From contig NW_006920422.1 of NCBI RefSeq assembly GCF_000344685.1, positions 1,199,241 through 1,263,240 of the forward strand: 64,000 bases of DNA, read 5' to 3'. Each line of letters opens with the position of its first letter. Position 1 is the stretch's first letter. The stretch comes from Gloeophyllum trabeum ATCC 11539. Its lineage: Eukaryota; Basidiomycota; Agaricomycetes; Gloeophyllales; Gloeophyllaceae. The notes beneath the pieces are model-generated. The model did no database searches, had not been told where the DNA came from, and saw only the letters and a list, made by a program, of their open reading frames with translations. Below, one piece after another: positions 27,434-40,527 of the stretch. The translations under genes were made by a program, and so were the position numbers.

Positions 27434-28414
27434 TCAGAAGTGATGTAAGACTGGGAGCTTGGTTCAACTCCGGGCTGTTGGGCAGGTATGCTGCAGTCCA
27501 TCCTGCAGTGCTTCATAATGTAGGAACTATGTCAATTGTATCATTATATTTCGGAGGGATCAAATAACAGTTGAAACATCTCGTCAAAGACATTCCAGCA
27601 ACCTGAGAATCCTGGCCAAGGGTCGCGGCTCCTTTGTGACATACCCTCGCGTGCTGTGATGAACGCGATTTGAGGGCGTTCGCAGGGTGAGGCCCGATGC
27701 AAAGCAAATGACGGGAACGGATAAGAAATATTCAGGTAGCACGCATGAAGCTGAGACATTCCTGTTCAAGTTCAGTCGTGCCGGATCTGAAGGTCGTGGA
27801 CAGGCCAATTCTACCTAGGCTTTCCACGCAATTGCAAGTAACTCTTCTACAACATTATAAGGTATGACCCGCGATGAGCGATATGTGGCCCATTTCCACT
27901 TTCGGGAGTGCTTTCGCTGCCTAGATCACTTGTCCTTGTAACGGCGCGACATACTCTGGTAGCCGCAACGGGGGCGCTGTCTTCATGCAGCCCTCCTCTA
28001 TTTTCCCTCTTGACCTTCACCTTACTCTGGAGGACATCGATACTCTCTTCGCGCCTTTTTCGACCTCCGTGCAGTGCCGGGTACCTTGAGCGCCTTGCCC
28101 AGGCATTCCATAACCCCCGGGACGGCCTGGGCATTGTACGCGAGCGCGTACGGGAGTCTAAGCCTAAATGATGCGTCGGGGGTGTGGCAGAACTTGCAGT
28201 GGAGTCATCGGCCACAGTGTCAGGTGATGGGAGCAACAGCTACCGAGAACGTCTGAAGTTGGACTGTTGGAAACGAGAAGGTTCGTGACGCCCATTGACA
28301 CGACTTTAGGCGTTCCTGAAAATCTGGCGATAGAATTCTTGATACATATGTCAAGTACATGGTGCAAGATCAATAAGTTAGGATAAGTATGGTCCAACGA
28401 TAAGATCCATCGTG
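27434..28414. other. Tail-to-tail intergenic region
   Basis: Lies between the convergent cystathionine gamma-synthase and separase genes. Open frames here are short, overlapping and without motif. I see nothing else to report. Confidence 0.5.
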
Positions 28415-31400
28415 TTATAGGTAGAAGGGAATACCGTAGACGACTGGAGCGGCGCCAGTCAGATATTTCAGTTTACAAGCATCTCTGGACTGTGCAACGG
28501 CCTTTACGACCGATACCGCCTGGCGTTCGCTTCTGCCGTTCTTCTTGCTCTGCACTCCACCGGGAGTCAAGTCGAGTTCGTCAAAGACGGCTTGAGAGAA
28601 TTTGTCAATATCCCGGTCAGTTACGTCCCAGAGATTTGCGACTAATGTAGGGCTGCGACGGACGGATCAGCGTAATGGCACAACTCGGTAATGTGCGACA
28701 TACCACCCAGCAAGCATGTAGTTGTAAGGTGTGCCAATGGGATCAAAGTCGCCCATGTCCCGGAGAGTGCCGGAGGAACATCCCCACAGCATGGTGGCAG
28801 CGCAGCGCTTCAGGTGTCGTACACGATGCGAACGAATGTATTGTTCACCTCCGCCATGCCCGAAGTAACTGAAGGATAAGGATCATGAAGATATGAAAGT
28901 AAGAAGTTTGGTGACTTCAACGTACATCAGCAAGTCTTTACTTGACAGTGCGTTGACGAATTCAAGCTCGCTTGGCTGTCGACCGATGATACCGTCCCAG
29001 CCTACCTTCCGCATATCAGTCACCCAATCGCGGAATCGGCCCTCCGTCGCCTTCAGGTCTCCGCTTGGATTGAGAACATAGTAGGCTTTGCTAGGATTCA
29101 CGATGGCCCGGTCCAAACACTCTTTCGCAGTCTCTCCCGTATTGGATCCTCGCCTTAACCTCGCGTAGTCAAGACGATCGAAGAGGAAATCGCTGTTTGG
29201 GATGCGACTAACGCTCCTGCCCCTTAGTATTGGGAGGCTTTCCCATGGTATTTCATGCGCATTCCTGTCCACCACGAGAAACATATGCTCGTCGTCCTGG
29301 GCCGGCTTGAGCTTACTAGAGTAGTCCTCCAGGAGCATTCGGAGATCTACAACAACCTGGTCAACATCCACTTCGGCGATGGCCACCTGTGTTCCGTGGA
29401 GCTGGTAGAAGTCTAGGATGAAGTATACCAGATCTTCCAGCTCTTCGTCGTGGCATTGAGGGGACAAAGAGCATATCCATTCAAGGATAGAATCGTCCAA
29501 CCGGACCTGGCTCTTGTATTTCTTCTCCTGCAACTTTATGCCATGCCGGACTATCCTGTCAAGCCTAGCTTGGAAAGCTGTGAGCACCTCCGCGCCAATA
29601 GCTTGTAGAGGTCCGAGGATAGTCTACGTTACAGCATCAGCCTGGACTCCCATGAAAGGCACGTTACCCAGAAATATGAATTTACCTTGAAACCACCTAG
29701 CCAGCAGAACTCGATGTTTTCTAGCAGGGCCTTCAATCGATTATCCAGTGAGTTCCTTTCAGCCCACCACGCGACCCGTGCTGCCTTCTCTTGGGATTGC
29801 TTGACTGCGCCTGCCTGCCTTGTTCCCTCATCGCTCAATCGGATGATGTCACGCAGCTCGGCGATTGCAGCATCGTAAGACAAGTGTTCCTCTTCGTCGA
29901 CATCTCGTCTGCCTCCCAGGGGCAAGCAGAACATTGTGGGTTGACGCCCGGCTGTGCGCCTGGACACAAACATAACGCTCTTATCCTCTGCAATGCAGAT
30001 ATTGATAATACTCCAATTTCTAGGCAGGCTGTTCACGTGAGAGATCGACAAACGTTCGACGTCCGGTCTGCTTGTATGGCATCGGTCGCTGATTGACGAC
30101 CAGTACTTCCTGAGATCCTGGTCGTCTGAAATTGCACATCCGTCCGGAGACAAACTGAGACCAGAAAACAGCCGTGGCATCTTCCGACTTTTGGGTAGTT
30201 CAAGAGGCGAACCGTTGGGCGTAATCGCAGGCCATAGCACATCATCGACGTGCTCAGACTCCAGGAACTTGTTATCGATTGCTTCCAGGAGTTCGCGACG
30301 GAGTGCCACAGCCGATGCATGATCTATCATGACAGCGTGAGCGTGATGCCACAGAACATTCCCTGAGTCGTACCTAGGAGCCCTGCCGCAAGCATCGAGT
30401 TGTCCTTCCCAGCTCTACCCAAGGAGCTCTGTAAAGCCCGCACGAGAGCCAGTGCCAAAATGGCACTACGAACGTTGGGGACCTGTCCCCTGCGGGATAT
30501 AAAGGATAGGTCTGACCAAAACAATCTCTCCGAATTGGCCAAGGTAGAAATAATGTCCTGGATGACCGGGGATAGCGAGCTCCTCTTACTTGACAAACAT
30601 CCCATAGGTATTGATATAGCTATTGATACGAATCAGCGACTGCCAAGAGAAATCATCGATTCTAGCAACGCACTCGATTCTGCAAGTGAGCTCAGAAACA
30701 TATCACCTCTGAACCGATTATAAACATCCTGCAGAGTGAGCTTCGCCATCAAAGCCACTTCTTCAGCCTTTGTCTCGGCGGATGCAGGCAGCGCAAGGAA
30801 ACGGTGAAGTACTTCCTGATAGCGGTCATCTCCCTCCTCCCGCAATAACCATACTGTAGATCGTCAGTAACGCGTCGCGGCCCAGAGATTATAGGCTCAC
30901 TTTGTTGCCGGAGAACAGTTGCTGCGAGAGCAGGCACTATACAGTCAGCCGTAGCAGGTTCCTTAACACTTGACTTTCCCCGTGCTATGCTAGACCTCCT
31001 GCCTCTATATCGCAGTCAGGACTAACTCGATCAAAGGAAGCGATGAACGCACTCAGCCAAGGGACCGTCTAGACCAGTGAGCATGGACTCCAATTGATCT
31101 AAAAGAGCAGCGGCATCATCGTATAACCGCTGAGCATCCTTCACATTCGCAGTGAGCCGATGATAGTCTCCTTTGAGACGCAAGACGTCAGCAACATCCG
31201 GACCAAGGACGTTCGGCAACGACTTTAAGGCCTCTCCTAAGATACCGTGGCTTTCCTCGAAACGCCAGAGACGGAGCTGAATTTCAGCCTTTCTTGCTAG
31301 TGCTCTGGCAACGGCCGCCGGGGCGTTCAGAGAGTGAGCCAAGTCGAAAGCCTGCTCAATGAAGTATTCAGCTTCCCTAGCCGACCCTCTGGAGAAGTAG

Positions 31401-34400
31401 GCCTGCGCGAGACCAAACAACGTGGATAGCAGTCCATTTGCTACGCGCCATTCTAGCCCATCTCGGTATGGCTGTTGGCACGGCATCGACGGATCCGAAG
31501 TTTTCTTGGAATCGCTAGACACAGAGGGCAATGCCTCCTTGATTTCAGTCAAGTCGAATGGATTGTCATCGGCCGCAGTCTTCGAAGACGGCTTCGAGGG
31601 ACGAAGACGTGCTAGACTATCGAGGGCACGATTCCAGAGACGTAGTGCTTGGAGAAGACCCTTGGTTGAAGCTGAAGGCTCGTCCTGGCTGCGAGTTAGC
31701 TGACGAATAGGGTGAACATTAGAGGCGGACCCTTCACTTACCCTAGCGTGCTGAAGGACGGAGAACGTGGTGCATGCGCTAGCTGCTCTTTCGAGCCGCC
31801 CGACTCTCATTCGTACTCGCCCAAGAGTAGAGAGTCCCTTCTCTTCGGTGTGTAAGCATTCGTTTAATCCCATGGCTTCGCAGTATGAGGTTGAACTGAA
31901 GCAGACCAAAGAGCGCTTAGAAATCTGCAGGACTAGGATGTGTCATGCTTACCTCCGTAGAATGTTATCAGAGACCGCCAATGACTCCGCGTACCGGAGG
32001 AGGAAGAAGATGGCAGCCTCCTCTGAAGTCTGCTTGCTACGGACAACTGTAAGGGCTTGGCCATAAATCTTGCCTGCCTTCTCGATCTTCCCAAGCTTGA
32101 CGTATTCATGTGCTAAGTCGATACAGGCCTTGACATATCCTTAGACCGTGCAACGTCAGGTTGGAAGTCAAAGTAATCAAGTTGACGCCCACCGTCGCGA
32201 TCATGGCCTCCATGTCTATCCGCGAGTCGCTTCATTACATTCAGCATCCGGACTCTGGCCAGTACGTAACCGAGTAGGTTCAGCAACTGTGCTGCCATCT
32301 CTATGGGAACTTGTCACCACCTACTGCGCTAGGCGGATCATATTTGGACGTACCCAGGAGTCCAAAGAATTTCTCAAAATTGTCTAAGAGCACAGTTGAC
32401 GTCTTCGTCTGCGACTGTTGCGGAGGAGCGGTCTGCAGCGCGTTAGTGGACATTAGCTCCAAAGCTACGGAAGAAGGGCATCAGCGGTCTGTCAGTCTAT
32501 CCTCACAGTGCCTACCTTTTCGGGCCTTAGGAGGAGTGACCGGATGCTGCCTCGAGCTCTTAGCCGGAGCTCGGCGTGTCGCAGTGCGTTTCGTGGAGGT
32601 CTTCGTGGCCCTTGATGGTGCCGCCTTCTTCGCTACGACAGGTGATCTGCTGAGTCTGGGAGAGGTAGGTGCGACGGGTAAAGCTAATGGTTTCAACTGG
32701 TCACAGGCTTGTTCTAATAATGTAGGAATGTCTGCAAGTCCTTTCGGACTTCCAAGGCGGTGTGCGTGCAGTGCTTGCCAGAGCCGTGCAGCAGCCCAAT
32801 ATTGGGGTACGAAGTGAACCAACTCTGCATCTTCGCCGTAATGCTACAGAAAATCAGCTGGCTATAGGCACGGAACACGTGTCATATCTGACCTCTCGCG
32901 AAAGCAGCGCTCCGACCTCGTCCCCGATTTCGTCAGGATGACGAGCCGCGAATCTTTGTGCATTCCCACTGCCATAGTACGAAGCTTCCAAGCATCGGAC
33001 GAGGACGCGCGCCCTCCTGATTGGCATCTTCTGCGGCTCGTAAACGGCGAGGCAGTCCGTCAAGAGGGCGCTGATCACATTCTCGACGCCATCTTTCCAT
33101 TTACTGCCATCAAGGCCATCTACCTGCCGCTCAAGTATGGCGCCGACAATGCACCTGCTTGAGTCATCTGCTGGAAGCACACCCTCCATAGGACCGCTGA
33201 GGGAGACGTCACCGGGTTGTCGGAACAACTCGCAGGCAGCAATGTACGTCACTCTGTCGACTATCGTCCCGAGCTGCTTGGTGGTCGGCGAAACGTCAAA
33301 GGCAGACCCGCATGGGCCGGAGCGAGCGAGACGGACGAACTCCGTATTCGCGAACGGGTACGCCTTGATGCACTGCACGAATGCCTCGTAGGCTAGCTGT
33401 AATGTTATGAGAACCCGTCTACCGAACGAGAACTCCAGCAAGACGAACCTTCCGTTCACTAATCTTCGAGTAACACACCCCAAGCAATTCCCATCGCCGA
33501 TGGAGCTGCTCTCGCAGCTGTTTCCAGGACTCCTCCTGCTTCGTCTCCTGAGACTCTGGCGCATTATCTCTAAGGCGCAGAGCTTCCGCGCCCAACTCGC
33601 AACCTTGCTGCAAGAACCGGATGGCGGCGGCATGTCGGCTGGCCTGATACAGCGTCCCGGCAGTATTGTAGAATGCACCGGAAAGACACCGCACGTAGTT
33701 CGCGTGAGTGTGGACGTCGAACTCAGGGGCGGCGGAGGGACAGTAAGAGACCAAGCGCTTCGCATGCGCCAAGAAGTCGTATGCGGGGGTGTGAGTGTTC
33801 GGGTTGGCCACTGAAAGGGTTGTACGAGCGAGGAGAAAGAGACTTTCTACGGCCGGGGTCAATACATCGGTGGTGACCCAACCCTGAAGAAATGATATAA
33901 CCGGACGTCAGCAATGTATGCGACGATGTAAGTAGATGTCCAACCTGAGACAAAGTATGCTCGTGGATGGCTATGATATCTGTCGCGAGTTGGGTCACTT
34001 CCCCTTTCAGTGGGGTCCCAGAATCCTCGATAAGTCTGACAGTAATCCGGCGTAGTTTCTCAAGCGCCCGCCGCACTTTGGACGACACCTTCTGTCCCTC
34101 ATCGTCTTTGTCCCCGGCCGAGCCTATAAACTGTCGGCATTGGGAGACCGCTGACCTAGCTTCTTGTAGACGCTGGCTGAAGTCATCTAATCGCGAAATG
34201 AAGCATGCTGTGTGAGAAAGAGGACACCTGGGGCTGGTACCCATCACGCACCGGGTTCGCTGGTCGAAGCCGCAATTGATTCCAGATACGCAGTGCAACT
34301 AGTAAGAGTGGCGCAAATCTTTGCACATTTTACCATCTGCTTCTCGTTCTCCTTGTCACCGAGACCATTTGTCTTCATTGGCGATGCCTCTGTTGTGATC

Positions 34401-35735
34401 AGCGATGCGACAGCCTCGGTCGAGGCTGCGAGGGAGGTTGTCTGGGAGGGGGAGGAAGATACCTGTAATATACCGGATATCTTGTCTACCAGGGCGATGT
34501 CCCCAATCTGACCTAATTATTAGTCTGCACATACTCTTGGTATCTTTGCGAGTACTTACTCGGGTCGCCAGGTTCATGCAGTACTCCCCGCATTCGATGA
34601 ACCCTCTCCCGCTTGACCACGCCGCTCGATCGCTTCGATTCTCGACATGCGAAGCGAGAAGAGAGAAGAACGAGCAGACCAAGGCGATCGAGCCATTTCC
34701 TTCCTTCTCATGAGCCTTTCTAGACGTGCCATAAACCGATTTGACCAGGGCGGCGAAGAACTTTGTCGCCTGATCCCAAAAGGTATCGGGCTCAATGGTA
34801 GCGGGGCTCGTGTGAAGGAGGCATAACAGGCCGTAGACCCGGATTTGAAGTAGGGCGTCCGGGGGTCCAGAGCACAGCATACTCGATTTGACGGCAGCGG
34901 TGTATGCGCGGGTGTATAGTGAGTCGAGATGCTTGGCAGGGAGGTGTGATAAGTGTGGGATCCATTTCAGGAGGGTCGGTTTGTCGAATAGAATGTGGGA
35001 GAGCGCGTTCGAGTCTGAGCCTGACCCGGACCCCAATACAGTATAGAGAGTAGCGATGAGGGAATGGACCAGGTAGGTAGAGATCAACGTCAGAAGATCG
35101 GGGTCGGCAAATGGTGATGAAGGAATAGGAAGGCAGAGTAAGCTGAGGTGGGCGGGAAGGTCGGTGTCCCAATTGTCGCCAGAAGGATTTGGAGAAGTCA
35201 GCGAGAGACACTGAGACATAAGAACCGGGCGTATGCCGCTTAAGAAATTCGTGGAGACGGAATACTGAGCAAGTCAGCGCAAAGAAATCTCATGTACCGG
35301 ACCGGGACTCACCATCTCGAGACTAACAAGCTTCCCTCCGATACTCAGGGCCGCTCTCTCTATGTCCATATCACCCGGCTTCAGCTCTCTAAGCTTCACA
35401 AGTGCTAACATGGCGGGCTGAACGATCTTCTTGATACTTGTGACATTCCAGGCTTCCGGTGATGCCTTGGACGCTCGAACCTTGCCGGAGGCCTTCCACC
35501 CTGATTCCACGGCAGAAGAAAGACTCTGAGATGCTTCATTCACGGTGCGCATTGACATTATGCGCTCATCTTCTGCCGCTTGGGCTGGTGCTCTGCGCTT
35601 GCCCTTCACGTCTTTCGGCTTCGAGATAGTAAGCCCTGTCGCGAGCTGCTGTGCGAGCTCATCCGGAGACGTGCCCTTGGACTTGGCGACTCTAGGCTGA
35701 GACGTACGTAGTCGAGTAGATTGTATAGCGGGCAT
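28415..35735 (-). CDS. ESP1: Separase (peptidase C50, ESP1/cut1 type)
   Basis: Cysteine protease that cleaves the cohesin kleisin subunit at anaphase onset. It spans 7.3 kb on the minus strand with many introns. The start is the ATG at 35735 (MPAIQSTRLRTSQ); the frame upstream has only GTG. The N-terminal two-thirds is helical-repeat-like, with Ala/Leu-rich segments and TPR-like stretches near 31.0-31.9 kb, and is weakly conserved, as in other separases. The catalytic domain is at the C-terminus. NWSIINICIAEDKSVMFVSR and EIPWESLPILRGRSVSRIPN are followed by the catalytic His in YFGHGGGEQYIR and the catalytic Cys in MLWGCSSG. The final exons are ...-28926, 28868-28704 and 28652-28415. The donor of the first is gtacgt inside gatgtacgtt, which yields DLLIYFGHG; ignoring it would wrongly end the protein before the His. 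The last block ends VVYGIPFYL. Internal exon borders upstream are only approximate. Confidence 0.92.
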
Positions 35736-36240
35736 CACTGAGTGCACTGTGCTAGTCGCCGTGTGGGTCGTCGAGGTCGATGTTGAAGCTTAAGTGGAAC
35801 ACTCGCCTCACGGTCACACGCGCGCGCTCCCACACGCGTCGGGTCACATGATCGCGTATACTAGTATTGTGGCACGAATGCGTGTCGCCCACACCAACTC
35901 CGGATTCACAATCGACGATGTTTATTCCTGCAGATGCTCTGAACTCAAACCGCTATATATCCGACAAGATGGGTACGCTATTTGTGAGATATACCACCTG
36001 TCAAACGTCCATCCACCAAATTCAATGCACATACATCCACGACGCGACAAATATAGCTGATGAGGTATTGTAAATGAGGGATAGCTTTCTACGTGAATGC
36101 ACTCACTTGTGAACTTCATGACTGCCTGGATAAAGACCACTTGATGTTGACCTGATGGCTCGTATCTCGAAAGATATACCTCGAGGGCAATGGCACAAAA
36201 ATTCGGTGAGCAAACCTGAACGTTCGAGGTTTGGACACTA
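35736..36240. other. Separase promoter side, no gene
   Basis: Upstream of the separase start. Contains no supported coding frame. Marks the beginning of a 4.7-kb gene-poor, repeat-rich block reaching to 40.5 kb. Confidence 0.45.
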
Positions 36241-37100
36241 CATCACTGCAGTCCCAGTTCTGAACGCTGCAGTAGCCATGTGAAGGTGAGCGTAATGTAA
36301 GTCTCGTCTTCTCGTACGTCGAGCGCCGCTCGGGAACATTGACACTCCCTCATGGTAAACTTACATTGCAAGGTGTAGGGTCTCCAACGCACACGGGAGC
36401 CGCGCACAAAGGCACGTCCGTAGCGAGCGTCGGACAAGCCGACCTCAAACCACAGTCTTGTCTCCCAGTCAGATTCCCCCACAATGTAAAGTTCTGTCTA
36501 GGGAGCCCGAATGGCCATAACCATCGATTGCATCGACTGCCTCGTTCCCAAAGACAGCACAGTCTCGTTCTGGGAATGGATATCCGGTAAGTCACAGCGT
36601 CAGCCCGGCATGGACCGAGCAATCTTTCGGCCCTACTAGGGCCGAAAGCGACGCAGACGAAGGCAGAGACAATACACAGATTCGCCCACCTACTACGGCA
36701 GCCTTGTATCTCTCCGCCCCTCCTCATCCCTTAGACGGCTCTTAGGGTGTTAGAGAGATAGCAGCGCCGCATTACGACACGACGACGAAGCGTTCGCTCG
36801 CAAGCGCAGGTTGGCAGAGCAACCTCGGGTGGGGCGAGCAATACTGCACCAGGTTGGCCGGTGAGAGGAGAGGGGCTGAGAATATGCTTTCTTATACTGA
36901 TACCTGGCCAGGCGTCTGACACGTGCATTTGTAGGCCACGAGGCCAACAAAGATCCACATCTCCGCGCTCGCATGCCCAGTCCCTAGACGGTAATGAATG
37001 GCCATCCCTCCTGTGGCAATGTATCTCACCGCTAGACCGCACAGGTAGCGGCCATAGAAGGTACAACGTGTTCCCACCTCAGTAGAACGTTCACAGTCCA
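36241..37100. repeat. Degenerate repeat unit 1 of the 36-40 kb block
   Basis: Contains a segment around 36385-36480 (acgcacacgggagccgcgca) that resembles the gacgggagacgcac segments of units at 38.8 and 39.8 kb. Near 36790-36840 it has the gcgttcgctcgcaagcgcag sequence that recurs near 40155. No open frame spans it. The three units look like decayed copies of one small gene or element. Confidence 0.4.
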
Positions 37101-37360
37101 ATTCCTCCGTCCAAACTCTTCAAATATTGGGACGCTGAAAAGTGCCTATCCCCGAGACACTGGCATGGGAATACCCCAACAGGACTTCTGCCTAGAACTT
37201 TAACGGGGTTCCAATCAGTGCTTTCACTCGTTTTTCTGGACCTCAGGGAAATGCGAATCGATGCTGATGCCTCGTGCTGTCCCAAAATATCTCATGGGCG
37301 CCTAGAGACGTATACAACACTTTCTCGTTTCCTGGGTTTCCCACCTATGCAGCCTTCCGA

Positions 37361-38065
37361 CAGCAACACTCGTCCCGGACAAGATTGCGCCGCCGATCTA
37401 CTACATTCGCGAGTGAGCGGGCTCACCGCTCATGTGCGATCCAACAAACAGTTCTTTGGAGGCTGGTGTGGTGCCCCGATCGAGCCTGGAGACACCCCTT
37501 GTTAGTGGCGAAGGCGGGGCACTGCTGAGGATCGGATGGTAGTGAGTTTCCCCCGTTCTTTTTGGTCCTCGTGCATCTCCTCGAGTCCAAGAGGTGACTC
37601 GTAGGATTGTCTGGCCTTGGCCAGGCGGGCGCTGGATAGACTTACGATCTGTTCGATTCTGACGGACATGGTGCACTCGCTTGGGGTATGCAGTGCCGCA
37701 GTGGTTGGAATCTCGCTGATCGAAAAAGCTCTGGCTGTTGATCTGTCAGGACACGTCTTATGGCACGCTTGCGCGTAGCAGCAGTAAGAGCTTCGAGGCG
37801 AGGATAGGTAGACTATCTCTGATGCATCGAAGGCGTTCTGATAGCGCGACTGCTGCTTCGAGCTGCCAGAAGTGTGTTTGTTGATGAATCAAAGTACGTC
37901 AGAGCGTCGCCACCCCACCAGCGCTTGGTGCTCGAGACCATGGCATTGCTGGCAATCTCGCCGTCTATGCATGCATGCTGGTACGCTCTACAACGTACAC
38001 AGGCGGATGGCTGTTACATAATTTTTGGCCTCCATTCATGGCCGCTTCGGCGCCGTTTCTAACAC
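37361..38065 (+). repeat. Dispersed repeat, copy B (inverted relative to copy at 18.2-18.95 kb)
   Basis: Begins cagcaacactcgtcccgga at 37361 and matches the minus strand of 18951-18225 with scattered differences. The shared block includes gattgcgccgccgatct, then cctcgagtccaagaggtga, and an old coding-like piece reading HACWYALQRTQA then YIIF. No intact frame. The type of element is unknown to me. Confidence 0.6.
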
Positions 38066-38509
38066 TGAAAAGTACCAGGTCTTGTGGTGTACTGTTTTTC
38101 ACGAACGGTTTGGCAGTCAGACTAACGATTTCACTAGGTTGAAGCTCACCAATACATCAAGAATGAGAGAGAGACCAGGACAAATAAATCCTCTTGCAAT
38201 ATCAACTCTGAACTTTCCTGATTCTCCGGACAAGTGAAGCATTGACTCGTAGGTGATTCTATCTTTCAGCTCTCAAGTACCACTAGTCCATCTACGCGTC
38301 GAACTACAGTTTTCTGGCTACACGCACTGCACCCGAAAGAGACATAATGCCCGCGAAACATACTGCGCCATCCAGAATCAATGGTGGAAAATCGTAGGAT
38401 TATCGGATAGAGGAGCTGCGCACATAAATCAAGAATAATAATTGAGTTCAACCACTCCATTAGAACGGAGGGAGCTATCTATTGGTAAGCAAGTTGCAGA
38501 AGATTACCA

Positions 38510-39130
38510 GGACGAACAGCCTGCTCTGCACCAGGGCCAGTCCATTTCAGCTGCAGCCTCCGAGGCCTCGAGGTCGATAGGGTCCAACTCACGCATGAAC
38601 ACGGGACCAGCGCCGCAACTGCCTCAATCTGTAACTCGAAAGGTACATATTGCAGGCTGGAAGGACGAAAAATTCGATGATCATGCCCTGAACGTTCGGG
38701 ATCCCATATAACTGCAGGGTCCCCAAACGCCACTCAGGGTAAGACGGGTACGACCCAAGCCCTGCCTTCTCGTACGCCCAGCGCCTCATGGGAACATCAA
38801 CACTCGCTCGTGATTTAATCCCGCGTCGATGGGTCTCAGACGGGAGACGCACATCTGGAATGCACGTTCGCAGCGAGAGCCGGAACTCCCCCGACCTCGG
38901 GCTGCAGTTTATCTCCGCGTAAGATCGTCCGCTTCGCGTAGACGAGCCCCGTTACCCTCAAGTGTCAACGCTGTCTCGTGCCCAAAGATCGCGCAGGGTA
39001 ACAGTGGCCGGAGAAGTTACGGCGCCAGCTTGCTACACTGAGCAAGCAGTCTTCCCATTCCTACACGGACGGAAAGCGACGCAGAGAAAGGCAGGGGCAA
39101 CACACAACGCGGGACGCGGGACGAGCACCA
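38510..39130. repeat. Degenerate repeat unit 2 of the 36-40 kb block
   Basis: Around 38835-38920 it reads cagacgggagacgcac, then gcagcgagagccgg, then cagtttatctccgcg. The same order of motifs occurs in unit 3 at 39776-39850 (cagacgggagacgcac, later cagtttatctcc). Frames are broken here. It therefore looks like a decayed copy of unit 3. Confidence 0.45.
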
Positions 39131-39580
39131 CCGCGAAGGATTGTAGCGAGAAAACGACTGCGAAGACATTCATATATACGTGTAAGGCTCTGGAGCTCAT
39201 GGATCACGCGGGTAACCTGTGGATAAACATGAGACAGCTGTGGATCCACCTTGAGCCACAATTCCGGTGCATTTCCCGTCGGGGCCGTGCCACACAGGAC
39301 ATCTCCGTTAAGGCATATTTGCCGTTTGGCAGGTACATGTATGGACAGCTCAGGACAGCTCCAGCGAATGGAATACATACATATGCTTGTTGGTCATCTC
39401 CCACCGCAACGTTCTGTGGGATGTACTTGCACTGGCTGTAAGATCTGTCGCAATATATTTGGCACTTAGAATCGGCTAACATGACGACTGGCAGCCTAAG
39501 CTCGAGATTCTAAGGGGAACGCACTCACCATGACTATGGTATGATACGGCCAGTGGGACCAGCCGGGAAGAACACCATAC

Positions 39581-39877
39581 ATGTCTTACAGTCTGGACAT
39601 CCCGAAGGATATGCGAGTTCCAAAAATTGGCAACCGGTCTGAGCAGTTCCTGAACGTCCCCGGACGTCGCAGCAAGATGCCCAGGTGGCGTGAAGGCAGT
39701 CCACCTCATTCCTTCGAGAACGGCGAACTCCCGATCACCACGGCTATTCTCTGCACGTCATGGTGGACGTCGCAGACGGGAGACGCACCCATTGTACAAG
39801 CACGTCTGCGAAAGGAGTACCAGTGGCCCCAAGCGCAGTTTATCTCCCCGGAAGACTTCACGGGCCCATTTATGTGA
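39581..39877 (+). CDS. Short open frame in repeat unit 3, unknown protein
   Basis: The best-preserved member of the 36-40 kb repeats. An ATG at 39581 opens 98 codons with protein-like content: MSYSLDIPKDMRVPKIGNRS, then SFENGELPITTAIL, then TGDAPIVQARLRKEYQWP and AQFISPEDFTGPF. Units at 38.5 and 36.3 kb contain damaged versions of its second half, which suggests the frame was once selected. It may be a surviving exon rather than a whole gene. I do not recognise a family. Confidence 0.35.
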   Translation: MSYSLDIPKDMRVPKIGNRSEQFLNVPGRRSKMPRWREGSPPHSFENGELPITTAILCTSWWTSQTGDAPIVQARLRKEYQWPQAQFISPEDFTGPFM

Positions 39878-40527
39878 CGTACTCGAGTCTGCCAGCAGCA
39901 GGTCGAAATCTGGTTCCCGAAGGCGCCTGTCAAGAAGAAGGATGGCAAGCGGGCGACAAGGTCTTGCGCGCCAGTCCAAGGCAGACCTAAGCCGTCTACT
40001 CACCACACTCTGCAGGACAGGCAACGTCGAGGAAGGCCACACGATACACGATATCCCACCTCTGCGCCAGCTGCTTGTCTGTCTCGCCCTCTCCGGGCTT
40101 TGATGGTTCTTTGGGCATAAGACAAACAGCACCGGTACATCGGGGCACAACGAATGTATCGTTCGCTCGCAAAAGTAGATTGTCTGAGCAATTCTGGGCG
40201 AAGCGAGCGATACTGCATACGGGCTGCAGCCGGAAGGTAATGCACGTAGGTATACGTACGCCCCTCTTTATAACGTCAGTTGACGCCCATGATTACTCGA
40301 GCATGGAACCTCTTGGTGACATGAGGTTGACATGAGGCTCGGGACAACGGTCACGGTGGGTCATATTTGCTCGTATTTGGCAACGCATTGTGGCGCGCTA
40401 GCTCAGTACCTTTGCACCTCTTTTGGATTAATATACCCTCATTACAATGGTCAGTATGATCGTTCCCTGATACTTACTTGAGGAACAATAAGGCGAAAAA
40501 GGTCTGGGGTCAGAAGGTATATGACCC
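39878..40527. other. Repeat remnants and GNAT promoter side
   Basis: At about 40150-40215 the plus strand reads cgttcgctcgcaaaagtagattg. This is an inverted match to the core of the dispersed repeat at 37.37 kb (gattg...tctactac...tcgcgag). No gene is supported. Confidence 0.4.
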
